Part shown: one piece after another, positions 1 through 9,610 of the stretch
How the letters are laid out: every line of letters starts with the position of its first letter
Numbering within the stretch: position 1 is the first letter of the stretch
Assembly: GCF_026210795.1 (NCBI RefSeq)
Contig: NC_089453.1
Span: forward strand, 1,924,501-1,988,500
Length of the DNA: 64,000 nucleotides
Source: Rhizophagus irregularis
Lineage: Eukaryota; Glomeromycota; Glomeromycetes; Glomerales; Glomeraceae
Reading direction: 5' to 3'
The notes under the pieces: generated by a model
What the model saw: the letters and a program-made list of their open reading frames with translations, nothing else
What the model was told of the DNA's origin: nothing
Database searches by the model: none
Made by a program: the position numbers and the translations under genes

Positions 1-600
1 AGAAGAATAATTTCTGCATTTTGTGCTTTACTTTCTCTAACCAATTCTTTGATTTTATCAAAATAAATTTTAACTTCTTGATTAAAATTGTCTAAAGTAA
101 CTCGTCCAGATTTTCCATAATAATTAATAATTAATGATTCTCATTTTTTTATTTCCACTAAAAATAAAATCAACATATATAATTCTTCCTTTGAAGCTAT
201 TATAATTGACTATATGCCGTGCATAATTTTTCTTAATAATAAGACCTATGCCATTTCCCCTATAATTAATTTCCTCATTTGCAAAATAAGTAACATAATT
301 ATTTCTATAAAAATTAAAAGAATGTTTTGCCATTTTGTTCAATATATTAGTTTCTGATAGACCCAAAATAGTTATATTATATTCACCTAATATATCAATT
401 AAGAATTGTTTTTTAACATCAGTTATACCTTTAATATTCAATGAAGCTATTTTAATTATATCTGATAAATTGAGTCGTTGACGTGTTTTCAGACGATAAA
501 TTTGTTGATTATTTAAATTTGAACGTGATTTTTGATTAACAGGAAAAGGATTATTATAATGTTTTTTCTTAAAAGAATGTGTTTTTTTATTGTTCATCAT
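1..600 (-). pseudogene. 5' part of LINE-type ORF2 (endonuclease domain), truncated by window edge
   Basis: Minus-strand coding begins at an ATG at 598-600 and runs off the left edge. The protein has a basic Asn/Lys-rich lead of about 45 residues, then the start of an exonuclease-endonuclease-phosphatase fold: IASLNIKGI matches the first strand with its catalytic Asn, and LGLSETN carries the metal-binding Glu. This is the usual N-terminus of non-LTR retrotransposon ORF2, which nicks target DNA to prime reverse transcription. A frameshift lies near 124. In another frame the coding continues leftward to the edge (reading YYGKSGRVTLDNF...). The reverse transcriptase would lie outside the window. 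With the frameshift and the decayed ORF1 upstream, this copy is very probably dead. The class is clear; the LINE clade is not. Confidence 0.75.
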
Positions 601-646
601 TAAAGATAATATTTAAAGGGGTATTTAATCCTCATGGGATTCATTA

Positions 647-1340
647 GGCCGCTCCAATTTAATAGTTTGTTTAACATCCTAACTTTATATAAAAATTGAG
701 GAGGGAGGGGATCAAATTAAGTAAACATTTAAAAATAAACATATAAATTAATAACCTTTACTTTTACAAGTTTGGCAAAATGAATATATAGTAGTAAATT
801 TTTCTTCAAGCTATCATCTGACTCTAATAACTCATTTTTTCCCTACAATAAAAACAAATAATTTAATGATGATATGAATAATATACAGCTTCAATTGGAC
901 TACTACAATAGATTTTTTGTCTAACATAAACTTTTTGTAATGATTATGTATTTCAGGAGTTATAGGAGATCCACAAATATAAATCACATTATTTAATAAA
1001 ATTTCTAAATTAGTTTTTTCTTTATCACTCTGCAATTTTACTAAAAATATATCTTGGTTTATTACAGATAGTGCAATTGATAAGTTTACATATACTACTA
1101 TTATTAATTGTACCACTAGAAATATAGATTCAGATGCAAAGAAATTTTTTTATTTATTTTTATTTATTTTTATTATGAAAACATAGATTCGGGAGATTCA
1201 AAGAAATTCCTTTAAATATTGTACAGATCGGCAATATTGTTATAAATCATGTGATATAACATAATGTTTGTTTATCTTTAAAAATTTTTCAAAAACGAGG
1301 GGGTGGAGTACGTTAAACAAACTATTGAATTGGAGTGGCC
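647..1340. mobile_element. PIF/Harbinger-like nonautonomous element inserted in the LINE
   Basis: The ends are inverted repeats of about 30 bp: the left starts GGCCGCTCCAATTTAATAG and the reverse complement of the right starts GGCCACTCCAATTCAATAG, both running on to TTTGTTTAAC. The flanks carry the same trinucleotide, TTA, at 644-646 and 1341-1343. A 3-bp TWA target duplication with GG-starting ends is typical of PIF/Harbinger. The 694-bp interior has one 94-codon minus-strand ORF (832-1116) that I do not recognise and no transposase. It sits between LINE ORF1 and ORF2, so it is the younger insertion. Confidence 0.72.
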
Positions 1341-1343
1341 TTA

Positions 1344-3427
1344 TTGTCAATAATTTTATCCCTTGAAAATTATTAACGTCATTATTATTGTCAGAAGTAA
1401 AATTTTTGAAATATTTTTACTCATAGTTGATAAAGCATCACCGAATCTATTAATTTCGTTATTTTGTTTGTTTAAACTATTTTCTATATCTGAAGATCCT
1501 GAGGCTTCAAGTTGTTCATTATCAACTCTTGATCTTTTGTTATTCTCATTTTGTAAGGCGATTGTACTTCTATCTTGATTGACTTTAATATTTTTTCCTG
1601 AACTTGTTGTAGACTTGTTTTCTTTATATTTATAAAATTCAGATTTAATACGATAGTTTTATTGTTGGATTTTTTTGAAATCATTAGCTAATTTATTCAA
1701 ATTCTCATTAAGTTGTTTAATTTGCGTGAAAATTCCCTGACTTTTCATTAACGTTATTATTTCTATCATGTGAAATATTTTTATTCCAATATCTATTAAT
1801 ATTTCCATTATTATATTTAGAATAATTATTTGAATTATTACTTTGCTGACATTTTTCAAATGAATTTTATTTTGTTAAATTTGCATAACTGCCTTTTTTA
1901 AACTTCTTGTTATTTTCTTGATGAAACTCCTTAAGCTTTTGCTTTCTATTCATTACACGTGGTTTAGCAGATGGTTCAATATCACACTTACTAATTAAAT
2001 GATCAAAGGAACCACATCTATGGCATGATTTTTCACCTGGAGTTCCCCAATAAAGCGTTCTATTACAAAAAATAGTATTTCTTTCTGCTGTAATACCTAT
2101 ATCTTCATCATTTTCATAATAAACTATTGCATAATTCAATGGTTTATTATTATTTGGATTACATGGTATAAAAATATACTTAGGATTGTTAACTTCTAAA
2201 GCTTCATGTATATCATAAGCAGTTGAATTTCATGGTAATCCAGTTAATTTAACTGTATACATTGATCTTTTTTCTATTTCATCTTCTAACAAAATTTTTG
2301 GCACAATAAGTACTTGATGTTTTCCAATCCATTCTGACCATATGCCTTTGTATAATTTTTGTAGACTTTCTTCTTTTTTATATGTAATGAAAGCTTGAAT
2401 ATATAAATTTCTAATTCTGGTATAAAAGCCATTTTCTTCTATTTCACCATATTTGTTAAATACAGCTCTAGACGCATCTCCTAATAAGGATATTATGGAC
2501 TCTAATTTGATAATTAGGAATTTCAATTGGAATATTTATAACTTTAATCGTTCTACAATTTCTATCTTTAATTTCTTCTTCAGTAAAAACTTTTTTAGTT
2601 TTTTGATATGGTGTAAATTTTATTATTTTCTTAACCTTACTATTAGTACTCGACTCTGCATCTTCACCATTTTCATGTGACTGTTCATCATCGATAATAT
2701 CAATTTCTAGATTAATAATTTTATCATAATCATTTTTCATAATTGGTAAAATGATAAATTCGGGTTCTTTCTTATTTAAGATAACTCCCCGGCCAGGGTA
2801 ACATTAATTCCAGCTAGTTGTTTTCTCAAATTAAACTTTTTTTGAATAATATTGTTTCCTGGAATAGAATCTTTTTTGATTTTAACTAAAATAGGTTTAG
2901 CCTTATTAAAAATTTCTGAATGATTATCACTAATTATGTCATTAGTATCCCCATTTTTCTGATTATCCTTATTAATAAAAGATTGATCATCTGTTTGATT
3001 ATCAATTTTTCCATTGTCAACGATCATTTCATCAATTTTTTCACCATCAATTGGTGCATCTGGATTTTCTGGTGTTACTTGATTATCTGTATTGGATTTT
3101 GCTGCGCCACCGCTTTAGATGAAGGAGCAAAAGTATTTTGACTAATATCCATATCATCAGTAGTTTTTTCAGTAGATTTATGTTGCCTAAAAGCAAACAA
3201 GGTTGTTTTTTCTGTTGTTTTTGTTCAACTTGTTTTTCTTTATCTTTTCTTTTAGTTTTACGAGAACTTGCAGGTTGCCAATCCTGAATAATAGGATTGA
3301 TATTGAAGACTGGTTTATGTATTGAGTCTTGAAGAGTTTGCTGTTGTTCTGGTTTGTTAACTTCTTTATCTTGTTGTTGTCTTGTACTTGACCGAGTGGC
3401 GTGGACCTTAGGTTGCAACCCTGACAT
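1344..3427 (-). pseudogene. LINE-type ORF1 (RRM-like region plus CCHC zinc knuckle), frameshifted
   Basis: A minus-strand chain of reading frames starts at the ATG at 3425-3427 (MSGLQPKVHATRSS) and passes through at least four frameshifts (near 3200, 3050, 2750 and 2500). Order: a charged Gln/Lys-rich head; an acidic Asp/Asn-rich stretch; a stretch resembling an RNA-recognition motif (IKVINIPIEIPNYQIR, then GLPWNSTA-like text near 2230); and a gag-type knuckle at about 2040-1990, CHRCGSFDHLISKC, which fits CX2CX4HX4C. A Lys/Asn-rich tail follows. RRM-like plus CCHC upstream of an endonuclease-type ORF2 is a standard LINE ORF1 layout, and the product would bind the element RNA. No continuous frame survives. 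Confidence is good for the knuckle and moderate for the RRM. Confidence 0.7.
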
Positions 3428-4016
3428 CTCGAACAAGTTAAAACTTAATAAACTTACTCTTAAAATTGAACTTTTTCCTTTAAAAATTCTGCAGTAAAAA
3501 TGGTCTTGAATACAAAGAAGAAGAAGTTTTCCCTCATATGCAATATGCATATTTTTATATATAAAAATTTGAACTCTAAAGTTCGCGTTGCACACTTCCA
3601 AATTTCTGAAAAAATACTTGAAGATTACACAACAAATACCAAATTAAGCGAAAAAGTACATTTATTTGGAAAGTGATCATCAATAACTATCACATTAAAA
3701 GTATACTATCGCGAATATACTAAAATAAAATAAGAATATAATAAAAATATATAATAATAATAAAAATCATATAAAATTATGATGATCATTTCACTGACTA
3801 ATAATATATTAGTGCATGATGATCATCCAACAACTAAAATTATGCAACATTATGTTTGTACTTGTGATCAATGCTTTTGCACATAATGTATTTTGCATAA
3901 ATATTATTACCATATTTATTCATACTAATAAAGACGTTTAAAAGGCATTTAATAATAAAAAAAAAGAAAAAAATATATATTTATCTTTTTCAATTAGGGA
4001 GAGTTTTAATATAGCA
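3428..4016. other. A+T-rich spacer before the kinase gene
   Basis: No gene seen. It holds the presumed LINE 5' end and the presumed kinase promoter. An ATATATAT run near 3971-3980, 40-50 bp before the kinase ATG, could serve as a TATA-like element, but such runs are common in this DNA. Confidence 0.4.
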
Positions 4017-7000
4017 ATGGGCCAATGTATTGGTAAAGGTAAAGCTTATAACATGATTAATAACATAAATTGAAATTATTCAAATTATTAAAATGAACTT
4101 GCAATATAATAAAACTAGTTTTGTGTAATACCAAAGAACCTGAAGGTAAATATTATATACAAAACAAAATTGAAATAATAAGACTTTTATTTAATTATAA
4201 ATAATCAAATATAATTAAACCAAATTTGAAATATAACAAAACTAGTTTCCAGTAATATTGAAGAATTTGAAGAAAGTGGTACTGGAAAATTTAAGGGAAG
4301 TGGCACTAAAGAATTTGAAAGTAGTAATATTAAGGAATTTGAAGAAAGTAACACCAAGGAATCTAAAGGTATATCAAACAAGCTGAAATATTAGAATTTC
4401 ATTTATAAACAATTCAAATACTATCTAGGCTAACTATATTATATAAAAATTATATTAAATATTTAGCTCGTAAGTTAATATAATGAATTACTCATTATTT
4501 TTATTGTATTCCATATAACTAAATAATTTATTCAATAATTAATAATCTGTAGTTAGTAAGTTATCAGTTATTTAAATCTTTACTTTATTTATTCTATACA
4601 ACATTCAAATAACTAAATTCTTTGTTTAAATAACTATTTAATAATTAATTGTATTACAGATGGTAAGTTACAATATAAATATTATATTTATTTGTTTAAT
4701 ATTTTACATAATTCAACTAATTATATTCTTAATTTAAATAACTAGATTGTAAGTAATATATATATAATTTACAATAATTACTTTTATATTAACTAATTAA
4801 TAATTAATAATACTACAGGGTGTAAGTTATATGATATCTATATTTATATTATTTGTACAATCCAATCTAACCAATTTCTTTATTTAAAAAATTATTAAAT
4901 AATATAGGGTGTAAGTTATTTATTTAATTCTATTATTACTTATTGTTATAATTTTTACATATAATTTAAACTATCTAATTTCTTTATTTAAAAAATTATT
5001 AAATAATATAGTGTGTAAGTTATTTATTTAATTCTATTATTACTTATTGTTATAATATTTACATATAATTTAAACTATCTAATTTCTTTATTTAAAAAAT
5101 TATTTCATAGATGGTAAGTTATTTATTTAATTCTATTATTACTTATTGTTATAATATTTACATATAATTTAAACTATCTAATTTCTTTATTTAAAAAATT
5201 ATTTCATAGATGGTAAGTTATTTATTTAATTCTATTATTACTTATTGTTATAATATTTACATATAATTTAAACTATCTAATTTCTTTATTTAAAAAATTA
5301 TTAAATAATATAGGGAGTAAGTTATTTATTTAATTCTATTATTACTTATTGTTATAATATTTACATATAATTTAAACTATCTAATTTCTTTATTTAAAAA
5401 ATTATTTCATAGATGGTAAGTTATTTATTTAATTCTATTATTACTTATTGTTATAATATTTACATATAATTTAAACTATCTAATTTCTTTATTTATTTAA
5501 TAGATCGTAAGTTATAAGTTATTTATTTAATTCTATTATTACTTATTGTTATAATATTTACATATAATTTAAACTATCTAATTTCTTTATTTAAAAAATT
5601 ATTAAATAATATAGGGTGTAAGTTATTTATTTAATTCTATTATTACTTATTGTTATAATATTTACATATAATTTAAACTATCTAATTTCTTTATTTAAAA
5701 AATTATTTCGTAGATGGTAAGTTATTTATTTAATTCTATTCTTACTTATTGTTATAATATTTACATATAATTTAAACTATCTAATTTCTTTATTTAAAAA
5801 ATTATTAAATAATATAGGGTGTAAGTTATTTATTTAATTCTATTATTACTTATTGTTATAATATTTACATATAATTTAAACTATCTAATTTCTTTATTTA
5901 TTTAATAGATCGTAAGTTATAAGTTATTTATTTAATTCTATTATTACTTATTGTTATAATATTTACATATAATTTAAACTAACTATCTAATTTCTTTATT
6001 TAAAAAAATTATTAAATAATATAGGGAGTAAGTTATTTATTTAATTCTATTATTACTTATTGTTATAATATTTACATATAATTTAAACTATCTAATTTCT
6101 TTATTTATTTAATAGATCGTAAGTTTATTTAATTCTATTATTACTTATTATTATAATTTTTACATATAATTTAAATTATCTAATTTCTTTATTTAAAAAA
6201 TTATTAAATAATATAGGGTGTAAGTTATTTATTTAATTCTATTATTACTTATTGTTATAATATTTACATATAATTTAAACTATCTAATTTCTTTATTTAA
6301 AAAATTATTTTGTAATTTATTTTAGTTGGTAAGTCATAAGTTATTTATTTAATTCTATTATTACTTATTGTTATAATATTTACATATAATTTAAACTATC
6401 TAATTTCTTTATTTAAAAAATTATTAAATAATATAGGGTGTAAGTTATTTATTTAATTCTATTATTACTTATTGTTATAATATTTACATATAATTTAAAC
6501 TATCTAATTTCTTTATTTAAAAAATTATTTCGTAGATGGTAAGTTATTTATTTAATTCTATTATTACTTATTGTTATAATATTTACATATAATTTAAACT
6601 ATCTAATTTCTTTATTTAAAAAATTATTTCGTAGATGGTAAGTTATTTATTTAATTTTATTATTACTTATTGTTATAATATTTACATATAATTTAAACTA
6701 TCTAATTTCTTTATTTAAAAAATTATTAAATAATAAAGGGTGTAAGTTATTTATTTAATTCTATTATTACTTATTGTTATAATATTTACATATAATTTAA
6801 ACTATCTAATTTCTTTATTTAAAAAATTATTTCGTAGATGGTAAGTTATTTATTTAATTCTATTATTACTTATTGTTATAATATTTACATATAATTTAAA
6901 CTATCTAATTTCTTTATTTAAAAAATTATTTCATAGATGGTAAGTTATTTATTTAATTCTATTATTACTTATTGTTATAATATTTACATATAATTTAAAC

Positions 7001-9318
7001 TATCTAATTTCTTTATTTAAAAAATTATTAAATAATATAGGGAGTAAGTTATTTATTTAATTCTATTATTACTTATTGTTATAATATTTACATATAATTT
7101 AAACTATCTAATTTCTTTATTTAAAAAATTATTAAATAATATAGGGAGTAAGTTATTTATTTAATTCTATTATTACTTATTGTTATAATATTTACATATA
7201 ATTTAAACTATCTAATTTCTTTATTTAAAAAATTATTTCGTAGATGGTAAGTTATTTATTTAATTCTATTATTACTTATTGTTATAATATTTACATATAA
7301 TTTAAACTATCTAATTTCTTTATTTAAAAAATTATTAAATAATATAGGGTGTAAGTTATTTATTTAATTCTATTATTACTTATTGTTATAATATTTACAT
7401 ATAATTTAAACTAACTATCTAATTCTTTATTTAAAAAATTATTAAATAATATAGGGTGTAAGTTATTTATTTAATTCTATTATTACTTATTGTTATAATA
7501 TTTACATATAATTTAAACTATCTAATTTCTTTATTTAAAAAATTATTTATGATCTAGCTTGTAAGTATCTCTATTGTTATAATTTTATATAATATTTATT
7601 TGTTAATTTAATTCTTTCATTTAAAATATCTGTTACTTTAGTTGGTAAGTTGTAAATTATAGATTATTATATGTATTTATCCAAAAGCTAAGACTTATAT
7701 TACATTAAATTCCTATTTAAATTTTAGAGTAAGTAATAATTTATTTTTTTGTAAATTATAATACAATCTATAACATAATAATTTTAATTATTTAAATTAT
7801 AGATTTGAAAAAAGTGGAAATGCAATTATAGATAAATTTATTCTTGAAAAAGGATTAAAATGGATTCCTTATGACAAATTTAAAGGGGTTGAACATCTTA
7901 GTGAAGGAGGATTTGGTACTATATACAGAGCTATTTGGTTAAAGAATAATGGAGATGAAGAAGTAATTCTTAAATGTCCCAAGAATTTAAATGAAGATTT
8001 AAATGAATTTTTAAAAGAGGTATGGTAGTATATTATTTTCTATTTTTAATTTAAATTAAAATTTATTTATATATAATAATATTATTATTTTTTATAGTGG
8101 GGATATCATGCAAGTGTTTTAACTTCAACTGATATTATAAATGTTTATGGATTCACAGAAGTTCCAAATACTTCAAAATATATGGTAGTAATGGAGTATG
8201 CAAATAAAGGTAATTTAAGAGAAAATTTAACAACAATAGTCGAAAATAGTTGGAATCAAAAATTATATATGTTGTACGAAATTATTTCTGGACTTAGTAA
8301 GATACATAAAAAAAATCTTATTCATTGTGATTTTCATGATGGTAATATTTTAAATCATGTTAATAAGAATAAGGATAAAATTTATATTAGTGATTTAGGA
8401 TTATGTCAACCTGTAAAATCGTTTTTGAAAAAGTATGATATTTATGGCGTTATACCATTTATGGCTCCTGAAGTTTTAAGAGGCAAACCTTATACTCCAG
8501 CTAGTGATATATATAGTTTTTCTATGATTATGTGGGAGTTTACATCTGGAATACCACCATTTAATAATAGAGCACATGATCTTGAACTTAGTTTAGATAT
8601 TTGTAGAAAAGGTGAACGACCTGAAATTATTGAAAATACTCCGCAATGTTATGTAGATTTAATGAAAAAATGTTGGAATGAAGATCCATTAAAAAGGCCA
8701 TCTACATCAGAAGTGGAAAATATTTTTGTTAATTGGATTTTCTGTCCTAGTGATGATAAAATTAATGAAGAATTAAAAAGCAACATTATGGAATTTATAA
8801 ATGCACCAATTGGGAATAACAATCTTGTTACAAAATCTCATCCTAAAGCATGTTATACAAGTCGCTTACTTGATTTTACTAGTAAAAAATTGAATGAAAT
8901 TCTTGAAAATGATTCACAAGCTAGTGTAAAAGCAAATGAAATGCTAGTAAGTGAAGATTTGAATGATTATATAATTAAGGATTTAGGGTCATCAGGTATG
9001 TATTATAATATATAAAAAATTAATCTTGCAAATTATTTATATGAAATTAATTAATTTATTTAATTATTAAACCAGATGAGAATACTAGTAAAAAGTTTAA
9101 TGAAATTCTTGAAAGTGAAGATTCACAAGCTACTAGTGTAAAAGCAAATGAAATACTAGTAAATGAAGATATGAGTGATTATATAATTAAGGATTTGGGG
9201 TCATTAGGTATGTACTATGATATATAAAAGGAATTAATCTTGTAAATTATTTATGTAAAATTAATTTTATTTAATATTTAATTATTTAGATATTAAAACA
9301 GATGAAAAAATCAACTAA
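4017..9318 (+). CDS. Protein kinase (TKL-like) with MGxC N-terminus, spliced, with microexon array
   Basis: Proposed exons: 4017-4038, 4119-4145, 4246-4368, thirty-three 3-nt exons (4467-7644), one 1-nt exon (7728), 7803-8019, 8098-8995, 9076-9207 and 9302-9318. They sum to 1536 nt, so the model closes in frame at TAA with 511 residues. Residues 1-4 are MGQC, a myristoylation-plus-palmitoylation type start, so membrane attachment is likely. Residues 8-57 are acidic, with repeated EFEES motifs. The kinase domain has the glycine loop SEGGFGTIY (124-132), VILK with Lys148, catalytic loop HCDFHDGN with Asp241 and Asn246, DLG in place of DFG (Asp262), MAPE (285-288) and SDIYSFSMIMWE with Asp300. 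All residues needed for catalysis are present. The C-terminal tail carries a duplicated segment of about 44 residues encoded by a duplicated exon. Kinases of this type form a very large family in Rhizophagus; the substrate is unknown. The domain is certain; the 5' exon chain is inferred from splice signals and frame. Confidence 0.85.
4369..7802 (+). repeat. Tandem intron array: 33 three-nucleotide microexons between complete introns
   Basis: From the end of exon 3 to the kinase-domain exon the DNA is a chain of 74-109-nt intron-like units. Nearly every unit begins GTAAGT, has a CTAAT or ACTAA branch-like motif about 28-40 nt before its end, and ends in TAG or CAG (once AAG, at 6738). Between one acceptor and the next donor there are always exactly three bases. 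First bases of these triplets: 4467 CTC, 4553 TTA, 4660 ATG, 4746 ATT, 4819 GGT, 4908 GGT, 5012 TGT, 5111 ATG, 5210 ATG, 5314 GGA, 5413 ATG, 5504 ATC, 5615 GGT, 5714 ATG, 5818 GGT, 5909 ATC, 6025 GGA, 6116 ATC, 6217 GGT, 6326 TTG, 6437 GGT, 6536 ATG, 6635 ATG, 6739 GGT, 6838 ATG, 6937 ATG, 7041 GGA, 7145 GGA, 7244 ATG, 7348 GGT, 7455 GGT, 7558 CTT, 7642 TTG. Units from 4908 to about 7550 are nearly identical (recent expansion). Those at both ends are diverged yet keep the same layout. Confidence 0.85.
7728..7728 (+). other. Candidate single-nucleotide exon (A)
   Basis: The sequence around it is TTTTAG-A-GTAAGTAAT: a good acceptor, one base, a good donor. All exons before it are multiples of three after a 22-nt first exon, so they leave phase 1. 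The kinase exon at 7803 is open only in phase 2; in phase 1 it hits TAG after nine codons. One extra base is exactly what is needed. It also creates a Glu codon, giving EFEKSG, which matches the EFEESG motif of exon 3. Confidence 0.65.
8874..9300 (+). repeat. Tandem duplication of exon plus intron at the kinase 3' end
   Basis: The coding stretch at about 8874-8995 and the exon 9076-9207 encode near-identical peptides (TSKKLNEILE.. / TSKKFNEILE.., both ending YIIKDLGS). The introns that follow are also alike, both starting GTATGTA and containing ATATATAAAA. The second exon is 132 nt with phase 1 at both ends, so the duplication kept the frame. Confidence 0.85.
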
Positions 9319-9410
9319 TCATTGTTTGTTCTTAAAAAAATTTATAGTTTTTTTAAGTGATATGTGATATTACGCATTCAAAAGAAATTGTTCTTTATTT
9401 TATTCTTTTT

Positions 9411-9610
9411 AGATTTATTTAAACACTAAGACCAGAGTAGTAAAATATTTTACAAGTTTCTTAGTTTGTAATTTAAATAATTCCTTTTTTTTTTTAGCTT
9501 TTCACTTTTTTTATTATACTTAGAATTATTTAAACACTAAGACTAGAGTAGTAAATATTTTACAAGTTTCTTATTTTGTAATTTAAATAAATCTTTTTTT
9601 TTATAACTTT
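9411..9610. repeat. Two-copy direct repeat, period about 111 bp
   Basis: AGATTTATTTAAACACTAAG at 9411 recurs with few changes at 9522. Each copy runs through ATTTTACAAGTTTCTTA to a T-run. It lies just downstream of the kinase stop; function unknown. Confidence 0.8.

Noticed and set aside
4900-7560. Regular repeat array resembling CRISPR
   Set aside because: The units are contiguous near-identical intron-like sequences of about 100 bp without unique spacers, inside a eukaryotic spliced gene.
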